In this document: positions 45,656-54,656 of the stretch, piece by piece | Layout of the letters: each line of letters starts with the position of its first letter | Numbering within the stretch: the first letter of the stretch is position 1 | Assembly (NCBI RefSeq): GCF_014652895.1 | Contig: NZ_BMZR01000005.1 | Span: 1 to 64,000 of the forward strand | Length of the DNA: 64,000 nucleotides | Reading direction: 5' to 3' | DNA from: Psychrobacter glaciei | GTDB taxonomy: Bacteria > Pseudomonadota > Gammaproteobacteria > Pseudomonadales > Moraxellaceae | The notes under the pieces: model-generated | What the model was told of the DNA's origin: nothing | Database searches by the model: none | The model's input: only the letters and a program-made list of their open reading frames with translations | Position numbers and translations under genes: made by a program

Positions 45656-46557
45656 ACTGGACAAGCTTATTACAACCTAAACCTACCGTAGACTCTTTAG
45701 TTAAGGGTCACTTTTTTGTCATAAAGTTTACCCCTGACGCTATAGCCAAAGAAGTATTTAACTTAGGTATTGGTTTTATAGAAGAAGGCAGCGAGGCAAT
45801 CCGTTTTAAGTTAGCTCATTCGAGTTTACAGGGCTTTGCCTGTATCTACGGCAAAAATGCAGTTCAAGGTTTAAGGTTACTATTACAATCTATATCGACT
45901 GCTTTAAATACAGTGGGCTACTCGTTCCCGCCTTCCTCACAGGTTGCTTATACGACATTAATGCCCGTTAAAGGTTTATCTATAGAGACAGTTCTAAACT
46001 CGTTATATCGCGATTATGTGCATATGGATCACTTTCAAGAGAATAAAAAGTCTAAAGCTTCTATTCTTAATACGGTAGATCTGCGTAAAGGTTTAAAGCA
46101 AAATTTGAAAAGCATTAATAAAACTGAATATTATCAAGAGAAAGAAATCTTCTTAAAAAGTGATATTGATAGTGGCAACATTGCTCTAGATTTACCTATC
46201 TGGAGACCACAGCAAGAAAATAGTCTTTTTGGAAGCGAGCATTTATTTGCAAGTGTGGTATCAGCAGATTACATAGAAAAAAATGCTTTAAGCTTCAACT
46301 TAGATTATTTAGGCTGTAGTAACATACAAAATGCATGTTTATTGACAGGTCGCGAAGCTAAAGCTGGGCTGTTTATATATCGTCCATCACTGAACGAGCG
46401 CGTTACGAAAGAGGTTGTAGATATTATTGATAACCATATAGAGAAGTCTTTATATACCTTAGAGCGTCTAAGACAGAAAGAAGGCTATAATATTGAGATA
46501 GAAGTTTTTTATAGTGAAGAGGATGTTTATGACAAGGTAGCTGCTTTTGTGACTTAG
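45652..46557 (+). CDS. Partner of the HipA-like kinase, possibly DUF3037-like
   Basis: A 301-residue soluble protein. Residues about 17-50 read GHFFVIKFTPDAIAKEVFNL and then GIGFIEEG, which resembles the start of DUF3037 proteins (a strand with a conserved PD and N-x-G block). DUF3037 proteins are usually about 120-130 residues, so the rest is an unrecognised extension with many Lys and Asn. The overlap with the kinase gene indicates a two-gene unit ended by a strong terminator. The DUF3037 resemblance is my reading and moderately weak. Confidence 0.6.
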   Translation: MNWTSLLQPKPTVDSLVKGHFFVIKFTPDAIAKEVFNLGIGFIEEGSEAIRFKLAHSSLQGFACIYGKNAVQGLRLLLQSISTALNTVGYSFPPSSQVAYTTLMPVKGLSIETVLNSLYRDYVHMDHFQENKKSKASILNTVDLRKGLKQNLKSINKTEYYQEKEIFLKSDIDSGNIALDLPIWRPQQENSLFGSEHLFASVVSADYIEKNALSFNLDYLGCSNIQNACLLTGREAKAGLFIYRPSLNERVTKEVVDIIDNHIEKSLYTLERLRQKEGYNIEIEVFYSEEDVYDKVAAFVT

Positions 46558-46603
46558 CTATATTTTGTATAAATGAGCATTATCAAAGCGATAACATAAA
46601 GGG

Positions 46604-46635
46604 CAGACCATCTAAACAGATGGTCTGTTTTTTTT
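46604..46635 (+). terminator. Rho-independent terminator of the HipA-like pair
   Basis: A 10-bp stem (CAGACCATCT with AGATGGTCTG), a 4-base loop and eight T residues. Confidence 0.93.
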
Positions 46636-46702
46636 GCTAATAAGTTCGCTTTACCTCTATACTAGCACTAATTATCAATTTAAAAGTAAAGCTCATACTG
46701 TT

Positions 46703-48337
46703 ATGCCCAATCACTATCAAAGCCTTATCCTAAGCCTTACTCAGCAGCCCACCGAGCAAGAATGGCTTGAGTTTAAGCATAATTTCCACAGCCCTGAAGA
46801 GATCGGTAAGCGTATACGCATGTTTGGCTGGTAAGAAATTTGGCTACTTGGTATTTGGCGTAGAGGACAGCACACATAACATTATTGGTACAAGCTTTAG
46901 CCCGAAGACAAAAAAAGCCAAAGGCAACGAAGACTTAGAGCATTGGCTGGTAAGCCGTTTAAGCCCTAAGATTCATTTTACAATTAATGAGCTACAGATT
47001 GATGGTAAAGCGGTAGTACTGTTCGAGATTCCCGCAGTCACTGATACGCCCGTTAGTTTTTTGCATGAGCCTTATATTCGTGTTGGTAGCTTCACAAAAC
47101 TGCTTAAACAATGCCCAGATCAAAGCCGTAAGCTGTGGCAAAACCGAGCGGATGACTGGAGTGCTGAGATTTGCCACGAGGCAACGCTTGAAGACCTTGA
47201 CCCTAAAGCCATTGTTGTGGCCAGACAAGTCTTTGCTGATAAGAACAAACGTTTGGCTGAAGACATTCAAGAATGGGATGACATTACCTTTTTGAATAAA
47301 GCCAAAATTACCATTCGTGGTCAGATCACCAACACAGCGATTATTTTATTGGGACGTTATGAATCCACGTATTTTTTAAGCCCAGCGCAAGCGCATATCA
47401 CTTGGATTCTAAAGGGCGTTGATGGCATTGAAAAAGACTATCAACATTTTGAACCGCCGTTTTTGTTAGCCTTGGACGAGGTGTATAAAAAAATCCGAAA
47501 CCTAAATTACCGCTACATGCCTGCTGGTACGCTGTTTCCTGAAGAGGTGCAGCAATATGATCCCTATATCATCCGTGAAGCATTAAGCAATGCCATTGGT
47601 CATCAAGACTATCGTCTGGGTGGACGTATTACGGTGGTTGAAAAAGAAGACTCAACACTGATTTTCCAAAACAGTGGTGAGTTTATTCCTAAGACCATCG
47701 AGAATGTCTTGCTACAAGATGCGCCTGAAGCGAGCTATCGTAATCCATTTTTGGTTAATGCCATGGTTAGTCTAAATATGATGGACACCATTGGTAGTGG
47801 CATCAAAAAAATGTATCAGATTCAGTACAAGCGCTTTTTTCCTTTGCCAGATTATGATTTAACCCATGAAAGAGTACGCGTAAAGTTTACGGGCAAGTGC
47901 TTGATCAGGAGTATGCCAAGCAGCTAGCGACAGTTGATAATCTCGCAATAAACGACATCATAGCGTTTGATAAAGTACAAAAAGGAAAATCGATCACTGA
48001 AGACGAAGCAGAAGCACTACGCAAAAAGTCACTGATTGAAGGGCGTAAAAATAGCTATATCATAGCCGCTGATGTTGCTCGGCATACTGAGCAGCAAGCT
48101 GAGTATATGCAAATGCGTGGTTTGGATGATATGCATTATCAAAGCTTGATTATAGAGTACCTCAAGACGTTTGAACGAGGTAGACTAGCTGACTTTGATA
48201 AGGTGCTGGCTAACAAATTACCGCAAGTACTAAATGATAAACAGCGTAAAAACAAGGTACGTAATCTATTACAAAAAATGTGCCGAGATGGTTTAGTCGT
48301 TTCTGAGGGTTGGTCTTGGTCTCTTCCAAATAGCTAA
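46703..48337 (+). pseudogene. Broken AlbA_2 (Schlafen-type) ATP-binding protein gene
   Basis: Read across two frame changes, the parts make a protein of about 540 residues of the AlbA_2 family (putative DNA-binding/ATP-binding, COG2865-like). Part 1 (46703-about 46815) has PTEQEWLEFKHNFHSPEEIG; part 2 (to about 47895) has FGYLVFGVEDSTHNIIGT, EALSNAIGHQDYR and GSGIKKMYQ; part 3 (to 48337) is a winged-helix C-terminus. The first break is a deletion of about 20 bases around 46815 that joins GKRI to ACLAGKK out of frame. The second, near 47895, fits loss of one A in GGCAAGTGC. Only the second could be a sequencing error. Confidence 0.85.
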
Positions 48338-48777
48338 AGATAGCTAAAGATAGCTAAATTTAGCTATTTAAAGTATTTCTAGAAGAGCCCAGTAGCTGTC
48401 TGAGTTTATCGTTTCGCCAATTTTCTGCCTGCTTATAAATGTTAATTATCTATAATCATTCCACTTGACGCAGCTTAGGTAGTCTCCTATTAAGTGGTAT
48501 AAATATAAAAAAGTGCTTATCTCTAGAGAGGGACTTAAACCCTTTATATATAAGGCCTAGAGGGTTTAAATAGTCTTTTTTAATTAAAAATAATCACAAT
48601 TATAATCATTAAATAGCTTCAAAAATTAATCTGCCTTTCTAAAAAAATCAGAAAAATACATTGATCATGTAGTATTGCATGAGCTACATCATACTGCCGA
48701 GCATGATCGTAATGAAGGTTTTTAGAAAAGTTTCAAACTATATTATGACAGAGCCTAACAAAAATACTTTTCTATAA
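48338..48777. other. Gene-less stretch with small repeats and a gene remnant
   Basis: A 10-bp repeat (AGCTAAAGAT) in about three diverged copies follows the broken gene at about 48335-48365 and ends in a palindrome (ATAGCTAAATTTAGCTAT). An imperfect hairpin at about 48533-48573 (TTAAACCCT and AGGGTTTAA arms) runs into T residues and could be a terminator. The metallopeptidase remnant is at 48651-48725. Otherwise nothing is seen. Confidence 0.55.
48651..48725 (+). pseudogene. Remnant of a YgjP-like metallopeptidase
   Basis: One frame reads EKYIDHVVLHELHHTAEHD followed by RNEGF and a TAG stop. It matches the zinc-site segment of the intact gene at 43253-44077 (CIDYVILHELCHIAEHNHSE), and the stop stands where the conserved Trp codon (TGG) would be. 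The frame upstream soon loses similarity. This is a decayed copy, maybe from a lost restriction locus. Confidence 0.75.
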
Positions 48778-48855
48778 ATGGCCAAAAATATACTTGAAAT
48801 AATAGCTCAATCATTTGATACTACTTTCTTATTTAGTGACTACAAGGAAAGTATG

Positions 48856-49020
48856 ATGAGTGACCAATATGATGATGATGATCATCTAGATGACGATGAC
48901 GATGAAAATCTAAATGATTCTGAGCAACAGAAAGAAAATGATGAACTTCAGGAGATGGGCAAGCACGGATTGACAGATGATGACTTTCCAGATGGTAGAC
49001 CCCCAAACACATTCAGCTAA
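48856..49020 (+). CDS. Very acidic 54-residue protein
   Basis: From the ATG at 48856 (AGGA seven bases upstream; ATG at 48853 also possible) the protein has 54 residues of which 21 are Asp or Glu and three Lys or Arg. It has runs YDDDDH and LDDDDDE. No family recognised. A strong terminator follows, which supports a real transcript. Extremely acidic small proteins can be DNA mimics or antitoxins, but composition alone does not prove either. Confidence 0.6.
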   Translation: MSDQYDDDDHLDDDDDENLNDSEQQKENDELQEMGKHGLTDDDFPDGRPPNTFS

Positions 49021-49029
49021 TCAGGATTT

Positions 49030-49058
49030 AAAACCTCACTTATAAGTGAGGTTTTTTT
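49030..49058 (+). terminator. Rho-independent terminator after the acidic gene
   Basis: Near-perfect palindrome AAAACCTCACTTA/TAAGTGAGGTTTT followed by T residues. Confidence 0.9.
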
Positions 49059-49059
49059 A

Positions 49060-49388
49060 TGTTTGTATATTACTAAACATTGCGAAAAGATAGTTATTCC
49101 ACCAATAATCATTGGCTAAATTAGTATTAAAAATTGTTAAGTTCTACTGATTTGTAGTTGTGTAGATATGCTGAAACTAGATAATTATTGCTAGAATATT
49201 ACTTATGAGTTATATTTGCGTGTCTGATTTAGGTCGACTAATGCTCTGTTTTCAAGCAACAAAGTCTAGCATTGCTACTCTTAAGTAGATCAGATTCCAA
49301 AAAATAAGTTAGGCCATTAACTAGCCTAAAATGTGGTGCTAAGGTGTTGTTGGAGTAAATGCGAATAGCTGTTTTGTGCGTAAAATAA
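49060..49388. other. Gene-less AT-rich stretch
   Basis: About 330 bases with no supported gene, RNA or repeat. It should contain the promoter of the downstream membrane-protein gene. Confidence 0.45.
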
Positions 49389-50531
49389 TTGATTATTAAA
49401 ATAACTATGGATTCCCAAATAATGCTGAATGTGATTTTCTTTATAGCCTCTCTTGCGGTATTTATTATAATTCCAGCTACATTCTTATATTCGCTGTTTC
49501 GGCCTGAAAAATTATATATCCATACTAGAAAAAACCAAAATGGTAAGTACTCGCGTACTAAATTCTACTTAGGAATGGTTTGCGCATGGATAATATTCTT
49601 ATCAATAAGAACATGGGCTGGTAATACAAGTTATGTCCCAGAGAGTTATGATACGAATTCGAGTGATGAAATTGACCCTATGATGTCTCTTGAAGCTGAT
49701 GATGAAGAATTAGCACCGTTATTACCTGTTGAACAAGAGCAGGCTGAAGAGCCTATATATGAATTGAGTGAATATATAGATATTAATGAAGCTGATATTG
49801 TCGATTTTATGAATGGTGTTTGGACTGTACAGGTTGCCGATAGCTTGTCTGATGAACAAAAGGTAGCACAGATGGAAGTTATGTACTTCGGGGAGCGACA
49901 ATATGAAGAGGATGGCTTCAAACAACGGGATTTAGCTAAGTCTTTACTATCTAAAATTAACCCTAAGATCGATGAGTATAAGAAAAAATATCAGAATGGT
50001 TATCGGGTGAAAGTACCCATCAAATACATCGATTTCTCAGAGCTTTCTTTTATCGATGACTACAATGAGTCAAAAGAAATATTTATACAAGCAGGTACTT
50101 TTGGACTCCAACAGTATGACTTTGAAAAAGGTTTTTTTCCGCTTAATGCATGTCTCAAATCTGGGGAAAGTCAGGGTTTTTTCATGAATTGGGAAGAAGA
50201 GTCGAAGCTAACGCAGGGAGGTGGTTATCCAGTATGGTCTGATCTGGCTCCAAGAGAAGTTACTCAGCAGGTTTATGATCCTGGCTATGGAGAAGGGAGT
50301 AAAGTGTATATGAATGTAGAGTGTGGCTTATCTGTAGATGATGAAGCTCAAGCAAGGAAAATAGAAGAAGTTATAGTGGGCGATAGGTTAGCATCTAAAG
50401 GGTTTGTGTACTATAACGTACCCATAGAAATGGGTAAGAGTAGTGTTTCATTTGAACCAATACTTGCAGATATTACCTATTTTGATAAGGGTACCAACGA
50501 GATTCTTGCTACCAAACAGTTTACTTGGTAG
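49389..50531 (+). CDS. Two-helix membrane protein of unknown function
   Basis: A 380-residue protein. Two hydrophobic helices (about residues 12-36 and 58-75) are joined by a short basic loop, then an acidic linker (about 85-130) and a globular domain of about 250 residues with several Tyr/Phe-rich strands (VKVPIKYIDFSELSF, GFVYYNVPIEMG). The first ATG is at 49404 within an ATT-ATT-start reading; the listed start is a non-ATG codon, so the real start may be MDSQ. No family was recognised. It ends at a good terminator, as a single transcript. Confidence 0.6.
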   Translation: MIIKITMDSQIMLNVIFFIASLAVFIIIPATFLYSLFRPEKLYIHTRKNQNGKYSRTKFYLGMVCAWIIFLSIRTWAGNTSYVPESYDTNSSDEIDPMMSLEADDEELAPLLPVEQEQAEEPIYELSEYIDINEADIVDFMNGVWTVQVADSLSDEQKVAQMEVMYFGERQYEEDGFKQRDLAKSLLSKINPKIDEYKKKYQNGYRVKVPIKYIDFSELSFIDDYNESKEIFIQAGTFGLQQYDFEKGFFPLNACLKSGESQGFFMNWEEESKLTQGGGYPVWSDLAPREVTQQVYDPGYGEGSKVYMNVECGLSVDDEAQARKIEEVIVGDRLASKGFVYYNVPIEMGKSSVSFEPILADITYFDKGTNEILATKQFTW

Positions 50532-50549
50532 AAAAAATTGTTAGCGATA

Positions 50550-50581
50550 AAAACAAGCCACTAAAAGTAGCTTGTTTTTAT
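50550..50581 (+). terminator. Rho-independent terminator
   Basis: Stem AAAACAAGC/GCTTGTTTT with an inner ACT/AGT pairing and an unpaired base, followed by T residues; about 20 bases past the stop of the membrane-protein gene. Confidence 0.82.
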
Positions 50582-50587
50582 TGTAAC

Positions 50588-50848
50588 CTATTGAGCTCTA
50601 GCAAATATTTTATTATTTAACCATTCTGCAACTTCTTCCTCAACCCACGCTACACGACCTTTTGACAGTTTTACTTGAACAGGGAAGCTAGGGTCGTAGC
50701 GTTTAGATTTCTTGTCTAGCATATCGTAAATGGTAGTACTACTAAGTCCAGTATGGTAGGTTACTTCTTTTAATGGCAACATTCGTGGTAAGCACAATGT
50801 ATTGAGATTGGCGGTTTCATTCTGGCTATTAGTATTTAAGTTTTCCAT
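50588..50848 (-). CDS. AlpA-family regulator
   Basis: An 86-residue protein whose last 65 residues form a MerR-like winged helix: LPLKEVTYHTGLSSTTIYDM, RYDPSFPVQVKLSKGRVAW and EVAEWLNN, the AlpA signature. AlpA-type proteins activate or act as excisionase for P4-like integrases. AAGGAG precedes the ATG. It is the last minus-strand gene of the right-hand module, about 6 kb from the integrase, and a likely control or excision factor of the island. Confidence 0.88.
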   Translation of the reverse strand: MENLNTNSQNETANLNTLCLPRMLPLKEVTYHTGLSSTTIYDMLDKKSKRYDPSFPVQVKLSKGRVAWVEEEVAEWLNNKIFARAQ

Positions 50849-50956
50849 GACTAGCTCCTTATTAGTTAATGAGAACTTTTCTTCTCATACAGTTACGGAG
50901 TCCCATATTTTTTTACGGCGTCCTATACTGACCGCGCGTACTCCTTATCAATTACA

Positions 50957-50984
50957 TAAAAAAAAGAGCTGAACAATCAGCTCC
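50957..50984 (-). terminator. Rho-independent terminator after the metal-binding protein gene
   Basis: Stem GAGCTGA (50967-50973) with TCAGCTC (50978-50984); the minus strand runs into eight T residues. Confidence 0.85.
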
Positions 50985-51013
50985 TTTTTATGCCATATAT
51001 CATTACCACTGCT

Positions 51014-51925
51014 TTAACTTATAGCTGTCACACTCTCCCTTAGACTTCTTTCAATATTACCGACATTGTAGGGAGCCATACCATTTTTTGACCTTCCTTG
51101 ATGATTACTATCAGCCTCATCTGTCTCTACGGGATAAAACTCTTCGACCACATCAAGCAAGCCATCGCTATCAACCTCAAAGCAGGAATTTACATAACCT
51201 TGTTTGGCTGCTGTCTCTAATGCCGCTTGATCAAGGCCATGTTCGCTCAGCTCCCTATCAATTGCTTGCGCATCTTGTACCGCTTGTTTTAGTGTCAAAC
51301 CATCACGCAGGGTTAAATCCACGAAGTAGATCGGTGTGCGGTAGCTTTGCGTGGTGCTCTTACCTCTGAGCGTGAGTTGTAATGGTAAGCATGACAGCTT
51401 ATTGCCTGATACTGCTGCAAAGTAGCTTAAGCGTGCTGCCAAGGTACGTATGCTATTAAAGCCAGTAGTTCGAAAGATAAACGTACCCAGCTCATCATCC
51501 TCAGACAGATTTGCATACAATCTGCCATACGGCTTACAAGCCCCGCCTTGTGCTAGTGGGCAACGATCAGGGGATGGACACGGTAATTTCTCGACGCCAT
51601 TATTGGTTCTGCGCTGACACTGTTCACCGTCGCCAACACATAGTGGACGACCTGTTTTCCTATCGAACAGTGTGTACTCTGCTCTGAGGTTTAACTCAGG
51701 ATCGTTAAACAGCATACGTACAGGAATCTGTCTGAGCTTACCGTCGTTCTTTGCGCGTAGCTTTGCATCAAGTGGATGATTGATCCAACCGTCTTTGTTC
51801 TGCACTTGACTGGTGATAGTGAATTGATCGTCTTTGGCAGGTAAACGCTTGCCATCTTTTACGATGACACGCCCGATGCTGATACGACCTAAAACTGGTG
51901 GAGTAATCGTTAGACCTTTAATCAT
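51014..51925 (-). CDS. Phage/plasmid metal-binding protein, possibly RDF-like
   Basis: A 303-residue protein with the opening IKGLTITPPVLGRISIG, an RKTGRPLCVGDGEQC segment and CPSPDRCPLAQGGACKPYG, a four-to-five Cys cluster that should bind zinc. It matches the phage and plasmid proteins annotated as hydrolase or metal-binding protein; some relatives are compared with phiC31 Gp3, a recombination directionality factor. The Cys cluster and context would suit an RDF, but the integrase here is a tyrosine recombinase, so that role is uncertain. AAGGAAT precedes the ATG. Confidence 0.68.
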   Translation of the reverse strand: MIKGLTITPPVLGRISIGRVIVKDGKRLPAKDDQFTITSQVQNKDGWINHPLDAKLRAKNDGKLRQIPVRMLFNDPELNLRAEYTLFDRKTGRPLCVGDGEQCQRRTNNGVEKLPCPSPDRCPLAQGGACKPYGRLYANLSEDDELGTFIFRTTGFNSIRTLAARLSYFAAVSGNKLSCLPLQLTLRGKSTTQSYRTPIYFVDLTLRDGLTLKQAVQDAQAIDRELSEHGLDQAALETAAKQGYVNSCFEVDSDGLLDVVEEFYPVETDEADSNHQGRSKNGMAPYNVGNIERSLRESVTAIS

Positions 51926-51965
51926 GATGGTATTCCTTATGTATTTAATAGAATGTGTTTGGCCA

Positions 51966-51992
51966 TAAAAAAGCCCACCTGTGCTAGGTGGG
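51966..51992 (-). terminator. Rho-independent terminator after yqaJ-like gene
   Basis: Stem CCCACCT (51974-51980) with AGGTGGG (51986-51992), then T residues on the minus strand. Confidence 0.85.
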
Positions 51993-52065
51993 TGGTTATT
52001 CGCTTGCTTTGATTAATCAGCTTTGACTGATTGGTTGCCGCGCTGATGATTGAGTGATCTTCAGC

Positions 52066-53193
52066 TCAGTCATTAAGCACAACGAAACGTCTGCTGCCTT
52101 GCTTTGTTTTACTGAACTTGGCTAATAGCTCAGGATGCACTTTGATGACAGCTTTGCTATCAAGTCCGACACTGTCTTTCGAGCGCTTCCATGAGATCGC
52201 ACCTTTCTCAAACACGGCAACCTCATTATCGGCAATCAGCGTTTGCAGCTGATGCTTCACCTGATCATGGCGTTCTTCTAGCTCCTGCATGTAGTCGCGG
52301 TAGCTCAGCAATTGCTCAAATAGCTTGTTGGCACCATCATCATCCGTTAGATCAACCTTGCTTGACGGCTTAGCCGTTGGGTACAGCTGCTTTAATGCCC
52401 GAGCAGCAGACTCAGAGTGATCAGGTGTGGGCGGTGTGTCGGTTTCCACATATTGCCAGAACAGACGCTCATGCTCGATGATAGAGTCAATCAAGCGCTC
52501 ATCACGCTCGACTTTATAAATCTTAGCTTCATGTCCACACAGCAGTACGCAGATATGCGCCGCTTGTTTACCTGTGACTGCTAACTGATGCTGAACTTGG
52601 CACGTCACATATAACGGCACGCCATGCTTCCACAGCTTGGCCCCATGTTCACCAGCGGTCTTACACTCTAGAATCTGTACCTCATCATTGCCTGTAATGG
52701 CATAGTCTAGGTTAGCCAGCATAAAGGCTTTATCAGGATCAGGATGCTGCAAGATGGCATTGACGCGGCGTACTTTGTTTCCTGTGTGCTCTTGGTAGTA
52801 TTTAGCCACCATTGGCTCAAGCGTATTACCCCAATAGAGTGGTGAATAGCCTTCAATACTCTCATCGATGTTTGAGGTCATACGTCCTGTCTTAATCATC
52901 CATAGCTCAAGCATTGATAAATACGGATGAATGCCACAAGCAGCAGCGGCATCAGAGCTGCCAATACCTTGCTTGCGAAACTGTAGCCAGTCTTCACGGC
53001 TCAAAGACTTGGTATTGGCCAGGCGTTTGGCAGTAGTTACCGAATTAGCCGAGGGTTTAGCGGATTTGTTCTCTGCCTTGGACTTTGGTCTATCTTCGAT
53101 ACCATGCTTAGTCTTTCTTGGCATCTTAACTTTAACGGTGGCACGCTTGGTCTGTCTTGACTGAGTTGTCGTGTTTAATGCGATCATATTCAT
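52066..53193 (-). CDS. YqaJ-type viral recombinase/exonuclease
   Basis: A 375-residue protein. After a Lys-rich leader, the YqaJ domain runs from about residue 75: EDWLQFRKQGIGSSDAA, WGNTLEPMVAKYY, the catalytic LANLDYAI and LECKTAG (D and E-x-K) and QVQHQLAVTG. It is a lambda-Exo-like 5'-3' exonuclease used with an annealing protein in phage recombination; no such annealing protein is recognised nearby. Start at the ATG at 53193, twelve bases after AAGGAATTC. Terminators lie both before and after it. Confidence 0.9.
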   Translation of the reverse strand: MNMIALNTTTQSRQTKRATVKVKMPRKTKHGIEDRPKSKAENKSAKPSANSVTTAKRLANTKSLSREDWLQFRKQGIGSSDAAAACGIHPYLSMLELWMIKTGRMTSNIDESIEGYSPLYWGNTLEPMVAKYYQEHTGNKVRRVNAILQHPDPDKAFMLANLDYAITGNDEVQILECKTAGEHGAKLWKHGVPLYVTCQVQHQLAVTGKQAAHICVLLCGHEAKIYKVERDERLIDSIIEHERLFWQYVETDTPPTPDHSESAARALKQLYPTAKPSSKVDLTDDDGANKLFEQLLSYRDYMQELEERHDQVKHQLQTLIADNEVAVFEKGAISWKRSKDSVGLDSKAVIKVHPELLAKFSKTKQGSRRFVVLND

Positions 53194-53242
53194 AGTGAAT
53201 TCCTTAATAGAGTGGTTATTGATTGATATCAAATGAAAGGCA

Positions 53243-53269
53243 TAAAAAAACCACGCTCAAAGGCGTGGT
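53243..53269 (-). terminator. Rho-independent terminator after the DUF932 gene
   Basis: Stem ACCACGC (53250-53256) with GCGTGGT (53263-53269); seven T residues on the minus strand. Confidence 0.88.
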
Positions 53270-53299
53270 TGATTGTTTGTCAAATTAGAACAGCACTGG

Positions 53300-54292
53300 T
53301 TAAGCAAGCATCAGTAGCGATTGCTCTAACCCTTTTTGTTTCAGCTTAGCGCCAGCACCGAACCATGCTGAATTGAGACGGTTATCCGTATTCATCGCAC
53401 GTCTTTCATGATCCACATACTCAGTGATGCTACACAGCAAGCCATAAGCTGTATCACTGGCGGCATCAAGTGTGGCACCGCGACCTTGGCCATTGAACAT
53501 CTTCATGACCTGATTCATCGCTTTAGCATTAGGCACGGCATCCTTCTCTTTCTTAGCACTGTTAAACAGAATGATGTCATTGTCTTGATCATTGAACACA
53601 CGGCTGAGATAGTTAGCCGCTTCTGCTTGGGTCACACGGCGCTCAGATAACTGCTTCATCTCATAGCTGTGCTCCTCCCACTGCTTCACCGACACGCCTA
53701 ATTGCTGCTTGACCTTGTCAGCATCAAAGGAGGTGGAATGCGGTACTTTTACTACGCCACCATTGCCGTTCGCCAAGCTGATCGCTAAGGTGTTATTACA
53801 CACCACACGGATGGAGGTGAACTGAGCGGTAGTCGCTAACGTGCCGTCACAAGCGGTTGCCAGTAACAAGTAGCCATTACTCACATCTTTGCCGCGAAGC
53901 GTTGCTGACTGGCCTGTACGAGCCAATGCCCATAGCTTACGACCTCCCTTTAACACACCTGCCGTTTCCAGCTCAAAGTCGGATTGCTCGGTAAGATCAC
54001 GATAGAATTCTAAGATCTCACGCGGCTGTACCTCTTGATAGCGTTGACTGACCACCGATAGCGGCTCGAAGTTATCGCTACGATATAAAACCTTCTGCTC
54101 AGCAAAGGGCAGAATCAGGTTATGCCCTTTGTCATTATTAGCCATGTAACTGACGTCTGAGGATTCTATACGCCAGTCCATACCAGCTTGCTTAGCCCAG
54201 ACATCGATAGGCTGCTTGGGTGCCAGCTCATTACCTAAGCCATGCCAAGGGGTTTCACCAACGTATGCCATTGATTCTATTAAATGTGCCAT
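53300..54292 (-). CDS. DUF932 phage/plasmid protein (TIGR03299-like)
   Basis: A 330-residue protein opening AHLIESMAYVGETPWHGLG, followed by LYRSDNFEPLSVVSQRYQ and VVCNNTLAISL, all typical of DUF932. The family is common on plasmids and phages and its role is unknown; an ssDNA-related or recombination role is often assumed from neighbours such as YqaJ. AAGGAAT precedes the ATG. Confidence 0.88.
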   Translation of the reverse strand: MAHLIESMAYVGETPWHGLGNELAPKQPIDVWAKQAGMDWRIESSDVSYMANNDKGHNLILPFAEQKVLYRSDNFEPLSVVSQRYQEVQPREILEFYRDLTEQSDFELETAGVLKGGRKLWALARTGQSATLRGKDVSNGYLLLATACDGTLATTAQFTSIRVVCNNTLAISLANGNGGVVKVPHSTSFDADKVKQQLGVSVKQWEEHSYEMKQLSERRVTQAEAANYLSRVFNDQDNDIILFNSAKKEKDAVPNAKAMNQVMKMFNGQGRGATLDAASDTAYGLLCSITEYVDHERRAMNTDNRLNSAWFGAGAKLKQKGLEQSLLMLA

Positions 54293-54341
54293 GAGAATAT
54301 TCCTTTTAGATTTGATTAGAATTATGGGTTAGATAGATAGG

Positions 54342-54632
54342 TTAAATGCTGAAAGTTCTTGAGCAGGTATTGCAGGTATAACGGGGCTTTTCTGCCAAAA
54401 CGAGTAAAGGGGGCTGCTGTAGCTTGTCTTTAGCCAAGCTAATCGCTGAGGCAAGGGCTGTGCCTACTACCACACCGATTGCTGAATTGATTTTGTAATA
54501 CCTACAGATACTCACACCAAGACCTGATAGGGCAGATTGTGAGCACAGTTGCTCAAAGATATTAAAGGGACTGTCAGTATCGGTAGTGCTTCTTACGTTT
54601 GCTGAATGACAGTGTGGGCAGATCGGTCTCAT
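54342..54632 (-). CDS. Small zinc-ribbon protein with a hydrophobic core
   Basis: A 96-residue protein with CPHCHS near the N-terminus and CNTCSRTF at the C-terminus, the two halves of a zinc ribbon, and a hydrophobic Ala/Gly/Val-rich stretch between (SAIGVVVGTALASAISLA, residues 49-66). No family recognised. AAGGAG precedes the ATG. It sits between the DUF932 and Gp2-type genes with its own terminator relationship, so it belongs to the module. Confidence 0.7.
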   Translation of the reverse strand: MRPICPHCHSANVRSTTDTDSPFNIFEQLCSQSALSGLGVSICRYYKINSAIGVVVGTALASAISLAKDKLQQPPLLVLAEKPRYTCNTCSRTFSI

Positions 54633-54656
54633 AAATAGCTCCTTTTAGATTGCGCA

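Noticed and set aside
48525..48575. tRNA-like phrase (GAGGGACTTAAACCC) near a hairpin
   Set aside because: It resembles a T-arm region but no acceptor or anticodon arm can be drawn; better explained as an imperfect terminator hairpin.
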